A stretch of 64,000 bases of DNA from Ardenticatenaceae bacterium (GCA_020634415.1 JACKBT010000009.1:62001-126000); one strand, 5' to 3'. Numbered from the stretch's first letter, positions 1 through 8,632 are shown. A program made the numbers and translations. The notes: a model not told the origin generated them from the letters alone.

Positions 1-998
1 ATCTCATACTCCCGCAGCATATCCCGAATTTGCGGAATGAGCGGCGTGAGCAGCGGATGGGTCTGTTCACTGATGTAGGCCCGAATGAGCAGCGGCTCTT
101 GCAAACTGACAAACAAATCTTCCGTTGTCTGCGACAGGCTGTACTCCTTCTGCTCCGTCAAATCCAGCCGCAAACCATGCAGCGGATAAAGCCACACATT
201 GAGCAAAATGAGATTGGCAATGATGAGGCCAACAGTGCGCATCACCCGTTGGCGATATTTTGTCTGCTTCTGGCTCCACCGAATGCGGTCGAGGGAGATG
301 GTGTTGAGTGTGAGGAAAATGGCCGTGAGCGAGAGGTAGTAAACGAGATCGCGCAGGTCAATCACGCCGCGCTGAATGCTCTCAAAGCGGCTGCCCGTGC
401 CAATAGCCCACAAAATCTCGCTGATGCTGCTGCCAAAAAAATGGGTGATGCTTTGTGTGCCCAGCACATAAAAGAGACCACCCAGCAAAACAGTGGAGAT
501 GAGGGCCACAATCTGGTTGTCAGTGCGGGAGGAGACAAAAAGACCGATGGCGGCATAAGCTCCAGCCATGAGCAGTGCCGCCAGATAACCGCCAAACACT
601 GGCCCCCAATCCAGGTTGCCCAGCAGGGAAACGGTGATGGGCAGGGGGCGCGTGTCAGCAGCAGGGCGATGAGGATCATGACCATGACGGCCAGGAATTT
701 GCCCAACACCAGGGCGTAGGGCGGCACGGGTAGGGTGAGCAGCAGTTCTTCGGTGCCGGCCCGCTGTTCTTCGCTCCACTGGCGCATGGTGAGGGCGGCC
801 AGAAGGAAGATGAGGAGGATGGGCATCCAGCGGAATAACGGCCGTATATCTGCAATCCCCCAGCGCAAAAAAGGTGTCAACCGTGAAGAAAATAAAAAGC
901 ACGGCCGCCAAAAACGTGCCAAGAAAGATGATGGCTAACAGCGAGCCAAAGTAGCTGCTGAGTTCTTTTTGAGTGATGGAGAATATTTGTCGTTTCAT
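1..998 (-). pseudogene. ABC-2 permease fused to GldG-like domain, two frameshifts, cut by window edge
   Basis: This is the membrane part of a Gld-type ABC exporter, next to its ATPase (1075-1992). The ATG at 998 opens MKRQIFSITQKELSSYFGS, followed by a first membrane helix. Conserved permease sequence (ADIRPLFRWMP, then WSEEQRAGT) continues in a second frame. The first frame returns near 646 with VSLLGNLDWG, SSRTDNQIVAL and a further helix. After about 570 bases it runs into a GldG/ABC-auxiliary-like region that leaves the window. The two frame changes fall in five-base runs: C5 at 857-861 (one base too many) and G5 at 644-648 (one too few). They compensate each other, and conserved sequence continues across both, so sequencing indels are more likely than decay. 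No clear ribosome binding site is seen, because a GAGACT repeat occupies the upstream DNA. Substrate unknown. Confidence 0.7.
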
Positions 999-1010
999 AC
1001 TATTATTGGG

Positions 1011-1068
1011 GACTAGAGACTGGGGACTAGAGATTGGACAGTCTCCAGTCTCTAGTCTCTAGTCTCCA
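1011..1068. repeat. GAGACT-family intergenic inverted repeat (copy 1)
   Basis: G/A-rich GAGACTAGAGACT units on the left are followed by their complement (AGTCTCCAGTCTCTAGTCTC) on the right, so the transcript can fold into a long imperfect hairpin. It sits between the ABC ATPase and permease genes. Further copies lie at 2187, 2775, 4563, 10409, 14172 and 62091. Confidence 0.8.
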
Positions 1069-1074
1069 ACCTGC

Positions 1075-1992
1075 CTAAACCGCCAGTTTATTAAACACAC
1101 TCTCCAACGTCTGCACCTCGCGGCGCAGTTCGCGGACGGGCCACTGGTTGTGGGCGGCCAGTTGGTAGATGGCGGGAGTGAGGTCGGTGTTTTCGTCGCC
1201 GGTGATGTGATAGGTGTGGGAACGGCCGTTTCGCCCACCCACCAACGCCACATCCACCACCCCAACCAAACCCCGCAAAGCCGTTTCCACCCCCTCTACC
1301 GTGCCATCCAGCACCAAAATCGCATCATTGGTGCTGGCAAGTTCGGCCAGGCGGGCATCCACTTTAATTTCACCATTGATGAGGATAAGCACACGGTCAC
1401 ACAAGACTTCCACTTCGGGCAGAATGTGGGTGGAGAAGAGAATAGTGCTGTGCTGTGCCAGGCGGTGGATAAGGCCGCGAATCTCCACAATTTGGGTTGG
1501 GTCCAGGCCCACTGTCGGCTCATCCAGAATGAGCAAGCGGGGCCGGTGTAAAATAGCCTGCGCCAACCCCACCCGCTGGCGGAACCCCTTACTCAACTGC
1601 CCAATAGGGCGCGTGAGATGCTCCTCTAGCCCTGTCGCATACACCGCTTCAGAAATGCACGATAACACCTCATCCGGTGGAATCTGGCGCAGACCAGCAA
1701 TCATCTTGAGATAGGCTTGCACGGACAGTTCGGGATAAAGCGGGGCATTTTCGGGCAGGTAGCCAATGCGGGATTGGACGTTTTGGGTGTCGTTGAGGAC
1801 ATCCAGGCCATCTACGAATACTTCGCCGCTGTCGGGCTGCAAATAGCCGGTAAGGGTTTTGATAATGGTGGTTTTACCCGCTCCATTTGGCCCCAGCAGG
1901 CCAATGATTTCGCCCGCAGCAATGTTGAAGCTGACCCCGCGCAAGGCTTGCACGGAACCGTAGGATTTTTCCAGATCAGTGACTTGGATCAT
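1075..1992 (-). CDS. ABC transporter ATP-binding protein (GldA/CcmA type)
   Basis: This is the ATPase subunit that powers the permease encoded just downstream (1-998). The 305-residue protein has all the ATPase motifs: Walker A GPNGAGKTT near residue 37, the signature LSKGFRQRVGLAQ, Walker B LLILDEPTVGLDP and the switch histidine in STHIL. A C-terminal domain of about 90 residues ends in QTLESVFNKLAV, typical of the DrrA/GldA exporters. The ATG at 1992 was chosen because it has an AAGGAGG site immediately upstream. The frame stays open for 38 more codons, but those lie in the leader. A promoter at 2088-2116 would give a 5' leader of about 90 nt. The family exports drugs, lipids or gliding components; the substrate cannot be read from the sequence. 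Confidence 0.93.
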   Translation of the reverse strand: MIQVTDLEKSYGSVQALRGVSFNIAAGEIIGLLGPNGAGKTTIIKTLTGYLQPDSGEVFVDGLDVLNDTQNVQSRIGYLPENAPLYPELSVQAYLKMIAGLRQIPPDEVLSCISEAVYATGLEEHLTRPIGQLSKGFRQRVGLAQAILHRPRLLILDEPTVGLDPTQIVEIRGLIHRLAQHSTILFSTHILPEVEVLCDRVLILINGEIKVDARLAELASTNDAILVLDGTVEGVETALRGLVGVVDVALVGGRNGRSHTYHITGDENTDLTPAIYQLAAHNQWPVRELRREVQTLESVFNKLAV

Positions 1993-2087
1993 GGAGTGCC
2001 TCCTTAATATTGATGACAGGTTGTGAAGTTTGTGTCTACTTTGGTTTAACAGAAGATTAGTAGGCAACTGCCTGTTTCGCAACTGGT

Positions 2088-2116
2088 TTTTTAGCGATTC
2101 TGGCATAAATTGTCAA
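2088..2116 (-). promoter_or_regulatory. Sigma70-type promoter for the ABC exporter genes
   Basis: On the minus strand TTGACA (2116-2111) is followed by a 17-base spacer and TAAAAA (2093-2088). It lies about 90 nt upstream of the ATPase start. No operator-like palindrome is seen. Confidence 0.5.
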
Positions 2117-2186
2117 ACATTCTAAGCTGTAATTTAGACCCAGATAAGTTGTAGATAAGGTTGATAAGCATTTGCGGTTCTGGGGG

Positions 2187-2242
2187 CTGGAGACTAGAGA
2201 CTGGAGAGTAACGAGTCTCTAGTCTCCAGTCTCTAATCTCTC
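2187..2242. repeat. GAGACT-family intergenic inverted repeat (copy 2)
   Basis: GGAGACTAGAGACTGGAGAG is followed after a few bases by GAGTCTCTAGTCTCCAGTCT, forming a long hairpin. It lies in the gap between the Nudix gene and the ABC gene. The rest of the 280-base gap holds only the ABC promoter. Confidence 0.8.
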
Positions 2243-2273
2243 TTAATGTATACAGATATGGACAAACGATTAG

Positions 2274-2774
2274 TTAGGTCAACAGGCGAATGGCATCACG
2301 GGTGCTGGCAAAGGCGAGTTCGGGCAGGTTGTCTAGAGCGAAGAAACGGGCATCGTCGGCATCATCGCCAGCTTGCAGTTGGCCGCCGAGTAAGGTGGCA
2401 CGGTAGAGGATGAAGATGGAGGCTCCGCCTTGTTCGGGCGGGTTGTGATAGACATCGAGCAGGCCCGTGATTGCAACGCGGAGATTGGTTTCTTCCAGAG
2501 TTTCGCGCACGGCCGTTTCTTGCGGGTCCTCGCCCTGATCCAAATAACCAGCCGGAATACTCCATTTGCCGATTTCCGGTTTCATGGTGCGGCGCACCAG
2601 CAAAATTTTGCCCGCCTGCTGCACCAATACGCCCACCCCCACCTTGGGGTCGGTGAAGTGGACAAAGCCACAGTTGGGGCAGGCACGGCGCAGCTTGCCC
2701 CCATATTCGCGGGTAATCATGGCTGTGGCACAGCGCGAGCAGTAGCGGATGGAGTCGGGAGCGGAGTGGAGCAT
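2274..2774 (-). CDS. Nudix hydrolase with N-terminal zinc ribbon
   Basis: This is a predicted nucleoside-diphosphate-type pyrophosphatase of 166 residues. The N-terminus carries a four-cysteine ribbon (CSRC, then CPNC about 20 residues later) like the one in NudC-type NADH pyrophosphatases. A complete Nudix box follows around residue 75: GYLDQGEDPQETAVRETLEE, with the RExxEE metal ligands present. The substrate is unknown; NADH, ADP-ribose and capped RNA are hydrolysed by relatives. The ATG at 2774 is the first after repeat copy 3. An in-frame ATG at 2831 would add 19 residues encoded entirely by the repeat, which makes it an unlikely start. No ribosome binding site is visible. Confidence 0.85.
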   Translation of the reverse strand: MLHSAPDSIRYCSRCATAMITREYGGKLRRACPNCGFVHFTDPKVGVGVLVQQAGKILLVRRTMKPEIGKWSIPAGYLDQGEDPQETAVRETLEETNLRVAITGLLDVYHNPPEQGGASIFILYRATLLGGQLQAGDDADDARFFALDNLPELAFASTRDAIRLLT

Positions 2775-2828
2775 GAGAGATTGGAGACTAGAGACTGGAG
2801 ACTGGATAGTCTCTAGTCCCCAGTCTCC
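2775..2828. repeat. GAGACT-family intergenic inverted repeat (copy 3)
   Basis: A G/A-rich arm (TTGGAGACTAGAGACTGGAG) is followed by the complementary arm ending in CAGTCTCCC. It abuts the start codon of the Nudix gene and reads as open frame in phase with it, so automated gene calls will probably extend the protein into the repeat. Confidence 0.8.
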
Positions 2829-2861
2829 CACTAAACAGTGAAGTTATTTGCAAACGTTCAG

Positions 2862-3908
2862 TTAAGAATTGCGGCGGACATAGAAGGTGAGTCCACCAAA
2901 GATGATGAGTAGAATGCCGAGACCAACCTGGGCAAGGCGCAGGGGATTGGCAGTACCCACGTCGGCTGGTTCTGGTGTTGATGTTGGCGGTGATTGCTGT
3001 TCATCTGGGCTATCGGCCGTTGTGTTGGCTGCTGCGTCATCGTCAGCGGCCGTTTCGGTGGCCTGCACATCCAGGCTGCGATTTTCGGCCGTTTGTGTAG
3101 CCGGACGGGGCAGTTCCGAGGGTGTGGCGGTAGGGGCAGGTGTCGTCGTGGGGGCTGTGGTGGCGGTGGCCGCAGCTTCATCGGCGGTGAGGGGGGCGGG
3201 GGGAACGGCCGTTGCCTGTGGTGCGGATTCATCTGCAGCCCCACTGGTGGCAGCTTCACCCGCGGCCTCTTCTTCGGTCGTCTCCACCTCAACCATCTCT
3301 TCCTCTTCAGCGGGGGCAGCTTCGGCCATCGGTTCTTCAGCCATTGTCTCTGCCTCAGCGGTGTCATCCTCGGCCGTTTCTGCCTCAACCGCTGTCACTT
3401 CTTCCGTAACTACCACTTCATTGGCCGCCGATGAAGCGGCGGCCGATTCATCGGCACTTTCTTCTACAGCAAACGTGTCAGCCTCAGGAGCCGCACCTGT
3501 TTGCTCCTCGCTCATTGCCACTTCGGGCACAGCGGCTGTAGATTGTGTGGCCGAGCGCGACGGTTGGAAAAGGGTTAGCGAGAGTGCCAGGATAAAGAAG
3601 AGGGCGGTTAAGACAGTGGCTCCTTGCAGCACAGGGTAAAATTGGAAGAGAGGCTGGCGGGCCGGACGGCCGTATACAGCCGGGTCTAGTGTAAAGTTGC
3701 GGGGCACAGGGCGGCGGGGCAAACGGCGCATCTGCTGCTGTAGCTCACGCGAATTGTCTAGCTGCGCTTGCAAAACAGGGTCTCGTTCCAGCTCCTGCTC
3801 AAACTGCTGACGTTCGTGGGGCGTGAGGGCATCATCCAGGTAAGCCTGAAGCTGTTCCTGGCGTTTTTCCTCAGCAGATTTCGTCAAATTTCGTAAAAAG
3901 TCAAACAT
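2862..3908 (-). CDS. Anti-sigma factor-like membrane protein with acidic stalk
   Basis: This is the probable partner of the ECF sigma factor encoded immediately upstream (3952-4554). The 348-residue protein begins with a short helical cytoplasmic domain (QAYLDDALTPHERQQFEQEL, as in anti-sigma proteins) and one membrane helix near residue 90 (VLTALFFILALSLTLF). About 190 residues of E/A/T-rich low-complexity sequence follow, then a second hydrophobic segment near the C-terminus (LAQVGLGILLIIFGGLTFYV). No HxxxCxxC zinc motif is visible, so it is not a standard ZAS anti-sigma. The ATG at 3908 gives the protein that starts with the helical domain; upstream in-frame starts lie in a hairpin repeat. 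The role is inferred mainly from gene order. Confidence 0.65.
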   Translation of the reverse strand: MFDFLRNLTKSAEEKRQEQLQAYLDDALTPHERQQFEQELERDPVLQAQLDNSRELQQQMRRLPRRPVPRNFTLDPAVYGRPARQPLFQFYPVLQGATVLTALFFILALSLTLFQPSRSATQSTAAVPEVAMSEEQTGAAPEADTFAVEESADESAAASSAANEVVVTEEVTAVEAETAEDDTAEAETMAEEPMAEAAPAEEEEMVEVETTEEEAAGEAATSGAADESAPQATAVPPAPLTADEAAATATTAPTTTPAPTATPSELPRPATQTAENRSLDVQATETAADDDAAANTTADSPDEQQSPPTSTPEPADVGTANPLRLAQVGLGILLIIFGGLTFYVRRNS

Positions 3909-3921
3909 GATAAATAATTGC

Positions 3922-3945
3922 GTAATTGCGTAGTTACGCAATTAC
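3922..3945. repeat. GTAATTG-family hairpin between sigma and anti-sigma genes
   Basis: GTAATTGCGTA and TACGCAATTAC form a perfect 11-bp stem with a two-base loop. Related hairpins occur at 11561 and 52131. Confidence 0.75.
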
Positions 3946-3951
3946 CTTTCC

Positions 3952-4554
3952 TTATCTTTCAATTCCATCAGCTTCAAGACGATAGTTTGACGGCAAAAGT
4001 TCCCTGAATCCTTGTAAACAGTCACGCAGTTTGGAGCGGGCGCGGCTGATGCGGGATTTAACTGTGCCTAAGGATATCCCCTCAATGTCGGCAATTTCGT
4101 TGTAATCGTAGCCTTCTACATCGCAGAGAACGGCCGTTACCCGCTGCTCATCCGGCAAACCCTGTAGACAGTCCTCAATGGCCCGCACCAACTCCACCTG
4201 CTGCTGATATTCCTCCGGCCCCTCGGCTTTGCTGCGTAAAAAGGCAAAAGATTCGTTGTCTTCTGTTAGTTCGTCCAGCGAGGATTGGGGGCGGCGTTTG
4301 CGGCGGCGTAGTTCGTCATAGCAGCTATTGGTGACAATGCGCATGAGCCAGGATTTGAAGCTGCCGCCACGGAAACGATTGAGGGCTTTATAGGCCGAAA
4401 TGAACGCCTCTTGCGTGGCATCTTCGGCCGATTGCGGTTCGCCCATGATGCGATAGGCGACGTTATAGGCCAGTGATTGGTAGTGCAGCACCAAACTATT
4501 GTAGGCGGTCACGTCGCCGCGTTGGGCTTGTTGAATGAGTGCCGGTTCGTCCAC
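3952..4554 (-). CDS. ECF RNA polymerase sigma factor (RpoE-like)
   Basis: This group 4 sigma factor directs RNA polymerase to a specific promoter set. The 200-residue protein has region 2 at residues 20-90 (EDATQEAFISAYKALNRF, then FKSWLMRIVTNSCYDELRRR) and region 4 from about residue 125, ending in GISLGTVKSRISRARSKLRD. The start is GTG at 4554; no Shine-Dalgarno sequence is obvious because a GAGACT repeat lies directly upstream. It is followed after a hairpin by the anti-sigma-like gene, the usual arrangement for a membrane-signalled stress response. Target promoters cannot be told from this window. Confidence 0.92.
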   Translation of the reverse strand: MDEPALIQQAQRGDVTAYNSLVLHYQSLAYNVAYRIMGEPQSAEDATQEAFISAYKALNRFRGGSFKSWLMRIVTNSCYDELRRRKRRPQSSLDELTEDNESFAFLRSKAEGPEEYQQQVELVRAIEDCLQGLPDEQRVTAVLCDVEGYDYNEIADIEGISLGTVKSRISRARSKLRDCLQGFRELLPSNYRLEADGIER

Positions 4555-4562
4555 TTGCTTGA

Positions 4563-4632
4563 GATGGAGATTGGAGACTAGAGACTAGAGATTATGCCGC
4601 TCCGCTAACCAAGTCTCTAATCTCTAGTCTCC
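4563..4632. repeat. GAGACT-family intergenic inverted repeat (copy 4)
   Basis: The left arm (GGAGATTGGAGACTAGAGAC) and right arm (AAGTCTCTAATCTCTAGTCT) are separated by about 20 bases containing GCCGCTCCGC. It sits between the divergent sigma gene and tRNA-Leu. Confidence 0.8.
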
Positions 4633-4644
4633 AAAATTTCAAAA

Positions 4645-4673
4645 TTGACAGAAAATGCGCCTTGTTTTATACT
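4645..4673 (+). promoter_or_regulatory. Strong promoter of tRNA-Leu
   Basis: TTGACA (4645-4650), a 17-base spacer and TATACT (4668-4673) lie 13 bases ahead of the tRNA 5' end. Confidence 0.85.
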
Positions 4674-4686
4674 CCCGCTCATTAAT

Positions 4687-4768
<82 letters not shown>

Positions 4769-4816
4769 TAAAGCAAGATTATATGGCTCTGCCAGAGGCA
4801 GGGCAAATGACAGAGG

Positions 4817-4849
4817 GGTTGCTTGTCAAAAGATAGGCAGCCTTTTTTT
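4817..4849 (+). terminator. Probable Rho-independent terminator after tRNA-Leu
   Basis: GGTTGCT and GGCAGCC can pair (with wobble pairs) across a 12-base loop and are followed by seven T residues. A second, longer inverted repeat of the GTCAGGTGTCA type lies at 4867-4899, before the next gene. Confidence 0.5.
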
Positions 4850-4904
4850 GTGTCAAGGGTCAGGTGTCAAGGGTCACGTGATACCTGGCACCTGACTCCT
4901 TCTT

Positions 4905-5282
4905 ATGCTTCGCTGGTTACGCAATCTTTTTTTGATTTTGGTGGGTCTGACTTTGGGAGCGGGGTTGGGGCTGTTGGTGGGTTGGGTGATCTGGCCGACG
5001 GAGTATACGGATGCCACGCCTATTATTTTGCAGGATGCCTATCGCCAGGATTATTTGCGGATGATTGCGGCGGCTTATGGGGAGGATGGGGATTTGGAGA
5101 CGGCCGTTTCCCGCCTGGAAAGCCTCGGTGCCAACGGAGCCGACCAACTCTTCTCCCTTATGCTGGATGACATTTTGGCAGGTAGTGATGAAGCCGAAAT
5201 TCGGCAGTTAGTCAAATTAGCCGCCGCTCTTGGTTATACCTCGCCCGCCATGCAGCCCTATTTGCCGGAGCCAGAGTCATGA
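4905..5282 (+). CDS. Single-span membrane protein, unknown function (paralogue of next gene)
   Basis: I do not recognise this 125-residue protein. It has one N-terminal membrane helix (LFLILVGLTLGAGLGLLVGWVI) followed by a helical extracytoplasmic domain with the pattern YRQDYLRMIAAAYGEDGDLE and AVSRLESLG. The next protein has a matching block (YKAEYILLVSQNLAADGDVA, then AEQRLEALG), so the two are tandem paralogues. TPR-like packing is possible. The genes overlap by four bases (ATGA), which implies translational coupling. The ATG at 4905 lies in a repeat-derived sequence without a Shine-Dalgarno motif. Confidence 0.75.
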   Translation: MLRWLRNLFLILVGLTLGAGLGLLVGWVIWPTEYTDATPIILQDAYRQDYLRMIAAAYGEDGDLETAVSRLESLGANGADQLFSLMLDDILAGSDEAEIRQLVKLAAALGYTSPAMQPYLPEPES

Positions 5283-6172
5283 ACCAGCGTCGCCCTGGGC
5301 CAAAAGAACTGCGGCCAGAACGGCCGTCTCTGCCCGCTATCAGTCTCATCTTATTGGGACTGTTATTGGGACTGGGTGGCGCATTGTATTATGCCTGGGT
5401 GCTGAATCCTGTGGTGCTGGTAGATGCCAGCCCCGCCCGCTTTAGCCCTGAGTACAAGGCCGAATACATCCTGCTGGTGAGCCAAAATCTGGCGGCGGAT
5501 GGTGATGTGGCGCGAGCCGAACAGCGGCTGGAGGCTTTGGGGGAGGCCAATGTGACGCAAACGGTGTCGGCTTTGCTGGAACAGTTTGTGCGCGAAAGAC
5601 GGCCGTCTGCCCACGTCACCGCCATCGCCAATCTAGCCCAAAAGTTGGGCGTAGAGTCGCAAGCAGTGGCCCTGTTTGCCCCCACGCCCAGCGGCGGTTT
5701 GCCACCCACACCAACAGCGACGGCAACGGCCGTTATGCCCACCCCAACCATCGCCCAGGCAACTCCCCTGCCCTCACCCACCCTGATGCCCACAGACACA
5801 CCTGCACCCACACTAGAGCCATCTCCCACGCCCCAACCCAACTACCGCCTGCTCAATCAGCAGCGCGTGTGTGAGGATGGGCCAGCACCGCGCCTAGAGG
5901 TGGTGACGTTTGATGCGCTGCTGGCTCCACTGGCAGGCGTGGAAGTGCTGGTCAATTGGGAAGGCGGCAGTGACCATTTTGTGACCGGCTTTAAGCCGGA
6001 GCAAGGTGAGGGCTATGGCGATTTTACGATGACGGCCGATACGACTTACACCGTGCAGTTGGCCGATGGCAGCCCGACGGTGGGCGATTTGCGGGTAGAA
6101 ACCTGTGAGGCGACGGGATTGCCGGGGGGGTGGCGGTTGACGTTCCAGAACCTGGTTTTGCGCTCACCCTAA
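5279..6172 (+). CDS. Membrane-anchored protein with T/P-rich linker, unknown function
   Basis: This 297-residue protein has three parts. The first is a membrane helix at residues 20-42 (LILLGLLLGLGGALYYAWVL) and a helical block homologous to the preceding protein. The second is a Pro/Thr linker at about residues 138-185 (PTPTATATAVMPTP). The third is a C-terminal domain of about 100 residues that looks beta-rich (FDALLAPLAGVEVLVNWEGG, then TTYTVQLADG) and could be an Ig-like or carboxypeptidase-regulatory fold. It is coupled to the gene before it. The linker style suits a surface-exposed protein. No catalytic motif seen. Confidence 0.75.
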   Translation: MNQRRPGPKELRPERPSLPAISLILLGLLLGLGGALYYAWVLNPVVLVDASPARFSPEYKAEYILLVSQNLAADGDVARAEQRLEALGEANVTQTVSALLEQFVRERRPSAHVTAIANLAQKLGVESQAVALFAPTPSGGLPPTPTATATAVMPTPTIAQATPLPSPTLMPTDTPAPTLEPSPTPQPNYRLLNQQRVCEDGPAPRLEVVTFDALLAPLAGVEVLVNWEGGSDHFVTGFKPEQGEGYGDFTMTADTTYTVQLADGSPTVGDLRVETCEATGLPGGWRLTFQNLVLRSP

Positions 6173-6186
6173 GGGCTGTTTATACT
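6158..6186 (+). promoter_or_regulatory. Leaderless promoter for the DUF87-type ATPase
   Basis: TTGCGC (6158-6163), a 17-base spacer and TATACT (6181-6186) are followed by six bases and the ATG at 6193, so the start codon falls at the expected transcription start. The -35 region lies in the 3' end of the preceding gene. Confidence 0.55.
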
Positions 6187-6192
6187 TTGCCC

Positions 6193-8631
6193 ATGAATAT
6201 AGAGGGCAATTTTTATCTAGGACGTGTTGTTGAGGCAGAGACGGGGGCGGTGGGAGAACGGCCGTTGCACTACGACCCCAATGATCTAACAACCCATGCG
6301 GTGGTGGTGGGCATGACGGGTTCAGGCAAAACAGGCTTGTGCCTGGATTTGCTAGAAGAGGCCGCCCTGAATCAGATTCCCGCGTTGATGATTGACCCCA
6401 AAGGCGATATTACCAATGCCCTGCTGCACTTTCCCCACTGCCAGCCCGCCGATTTTCTGCCCTGGATGAATGTGAGTGAAGCGCGGCGTTCGGGGCAGAC
6501 CATAGAAGAAGCGGCGGCCGCCACCGCCGATCTGTGGCGCAAGGGGCTGGCAGATTGGGACATCGGCCTGGAGCGGGTGCAAGCGCTGCAAGATAGTGTG
6601 CAATTTGCCATCTACACGCCCGGCTCCGATGCCGGGCTGCCCCTCAGCATTTTGGCTTCGCTGCAGGCACCAGCCATCCCCTGGCAAGAGAACCGCGAGA
6701 TTTTGCGCGAGAAGATTGCCAGCACAGTGACGGGGCTGTTGGGATTGGTGGGCTTGAAGGATATTGATCCGGTGCGCTCGCGGGAGCATATTTTGCTGGC
6801 GAATATCTTTGAGCAAGCCTGGAGCCAGGGGCAGGATTTGGATTTGGCACAGTTGATTTTGCAAACGCAGTCGCCGCCGTTTGCCAGGTTGGGCGTGTTT
6901 GAGGTGGATACATTTTTCCCCGAAAAAGACCGCTTTGAGTTGGCGATGATGCTGAATAATATTTTGGCCGCGCCGACATTTCAGGCGTGGATTGAGGGGG
7001 AGCCGTTGGATATTTGGCGATTGTTGTGGACGGAAAACGGCCGTCCGCGCCACACCATCTTCTACATTGCCCACCTCTCTGATGCCGAGCGCATGTTTTT
7101 TGTAACGCTGCTCTATGGGGCGGTAGAGACGTGGATGCGGGCGCAGCAGGGATCGGCCAATTTACGCGCTCTTGTCTACTTTGATGAGATTTTTGGCTAT
7201 TTGCCGCCTGTCAGCAATCCGCCATCGAAGCCGCTGCTGCTGCGCTTGCTGAAACAGGCGCGAGCTTTTGGCGTGGGTTTGGTGCTGGCAACGCAAAATC
7301 CGGCCGATATTGATTACAAGGCTTTGTCGAATGCGGGAACGTGGTTTGTGGGCAAATTGGCCACAGAACAGGATAAGAATCGGCTGTTGGATGGGCTGCT
7401 GAGTGCGGGGGATGCACTGGATAGGCGGCAGTATGATGAGTTGATTTCGCGGCTGGATAAGCGGGTGTTTTTGCTGCGCAATGTGCATGAGGCACAGCCG
7501 CAGTTGTTCCACACGCGCTGGGCGATGAATTACCTGGCTGGCCCGGTGACGCGGGCGCAGATTGGGGCGTTGAATGAACTGGGGAGTGTGGAAAGTGGAG
7601 GGGAAAGTGTGGAGAGTGGAGGGGGGAGAGTGAAGAGACAGGAAGAGAGTGAACCTCTCTCCCCTCTCCCCTCTCCCCTCTCTCCTTCCCCCGCTTCTCG
7701 CCCTGCCGTGCCGCGTGGCATTAGCGAATACTTCCTGCCCGTGAATCGGCCGTTTGCCGATGAGGTGGCTGAAGTCATTTACTATCCGGTGCTGCTGGCG
7801 CAGGCGGAGGTGCGGTTTAGCCATCGCAAATATGAGCTGGATGTGGTGCGGCGGCAGGCGGCTGTGGTGCTGGAGGTGGCGGAAGGGGAGCGGGTAGCGT
7901 GGGATGACTATGCGCTGGCTTCGTTTGATGGGGCGTTGGTTGTGGAGGATGGGGGGGTGAACGGCCGTTTCCAACCCCTGCCCCCTGCGCTCGAAAACGG
8001 TCAACTCCTCCGCTCCCTCAAGAGCGATTTTGAAGAGTGGGTCTATCGCACAGCCGAAGTGCGGGTGAAGGCCAATGAGACACTGAAGGTGTATGCCGCA
8101 CCCGATGTCAGTGAGGCTGACTTTCGCCAAAAGTGTGTGGCGGCGGCGCGGCCATTGGCCCAAACCGAGATCGAGAAATTAGAGGCGCAGTTCGACAAAC
8201 GCGAGGCGGCCATCCAGCAGAAATTGACCAAAGAGGAGCGAGAGTTGGCGCAGGATAAGGAGGAGTTGTCTTTACGCAAGCGGGAGGGGACGTTGACCCA
8301 TGCCGAGACGTTTTTTAGTCTCTTTTCGCGGCGGCGGCGCAGTTTGTCTACTTCGATGAATAAACGGCGCATGACGCAGCGGGCCAAAGCGGATGTAGAG
8401 GAGTCGGAGGATGTAATTCGGGAGTTGCAGGCAGAGATGGAGCGGCTGGAGGCGGAGGAGGAGACGGCCAAATTGGAATTGCAGCGGAAGTGGGTGGCGA
8501 TTGTGGATGAGGTGGGTGAGGTGGTGGTGAAGCCGTTTAAGAAGGATGTGCAAACGGCCGTATTTGGTATTGCCTGGTTCCCCTACTGTGTGGTGAAGGG
8601 GGAAGAGGTTGCGGGGTTTATAACGGAGTAA
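6193..8631 (+). CDS. HerA/DUF87-type P-loop ATPase
   Basis: This 812-residue protein belongs to the FtsK/HerA-like superfamily that translocates DNA or protein. Walker A is VGMTGSGKTGL near residue 41. A Walker B-like strand (LRALVYFDEIFGYLP) is followed by LLKQARAFGVGLVLATQNPADI and a NAGTWFVGKL segment, as in HerA/TraG-type ATPases. The C-terminal third has a charged coiled-coil (about residues 665-765: EKLEAQFDKREAAIQQKL, EVIRELQAEMERLEAEE-like heptads). A segment near residues 465-500 is a purine/pyrimidine repeat read as protein (see 7581-7692). The ATG at 6193 is favoured by the leaderless promoter and by homology beginning there; an upstream in-frame codon lies inside the preceding gene. 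The partner gene 8633-9091 follows after one base. Role unknown. Confidence 0.85.
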   Translation: MNIEGNFYLGRVVEAETGAVGERPLHYDPNDLTTHAVVVGMTGSGKTGLCLDLLEEAALNQIPALMIDPKGDITNALLHFPHCQPADFLPWMNVSEARRSGQTIEEAAAATADLWRKGLADWDIGLERVQALQDSVQFAIYTPGSDAGLPLSILASLQAPAIPWQENREILREKIASTVTGLLGLVGLKDIDPVRSREHILLANIFEQAWSQGQDLDLAQLILQTQSPPFARLGVFEVDTFFPEKDRFELAMMLNNILAAPTFQAWIEGEPLDIWRLLWTENGRPRHTIFYIAHLSDAERMFFVTLLYGAVETWMRAQQGSANLRALVYFDEIFGYLPPVSNPPSKPLLLRLLKQARAFGVGLVLATQNPADIDYKALSNAGTWFVGKLATEQDKNRLLDGLLSAGDALDRRQYDELISRLDKRVFLLRNVHEAQPQLFHTRWAMNYLAGPVTRAQIGALNELGSVESGGESVESGGGRVKRQEESEPLSPLPSPLSPSPASRPAVPRGISEYFLPVNRPFADEVAEVIYYPVLLAQAEVRFSHRKYELDVVRRQAAVVLEVAEGERVAWDDYALASFDGALVVEDGGVNGRFQPLPPALENGQLLRSLKSDFEEWVYRTAEVRVKANETLKVYAAPDVSEADFRQKCVAAARPLAQTEIEKLEAQFDKREAAIQQKLTKEERELAQDKEELSLRKREGTLTHAETFFSLFSRRRRSLSTSMNKRRMTQRAKADVEESEDVIRELQAEMERLEAEEETAKLELQRKWVAIVDEVGEVVVKPFKKDVQTAVFGIAWFPYCVVKGEEVAGFITE
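7581..7692. repeat. Purine/pyrimidine inverted repeat inserted in the ATPase gene
   Basis: GGGGAGTGTGGAAAGTGGAG-type purine blocks are followed by CCTCTCTCCCCTCTCCCCTC pyrimidine blocks. The two halves are roughly complementary. It reads in frame as a Gly/Ser/Glu then Pro/Leu/Ser stretch. It looks like an intergenic-style repeat that has entered a coding sequence. Confidence 0.65.
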
Positions 8632-8632
8632 T

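Noticed and set aside
2775..2831. Longer start for the zinc-ribbon Nudix protein
   Set aside because: The added 19 residues are encoded entirely by a GAGACT repeat and lie outside the conserved domain.
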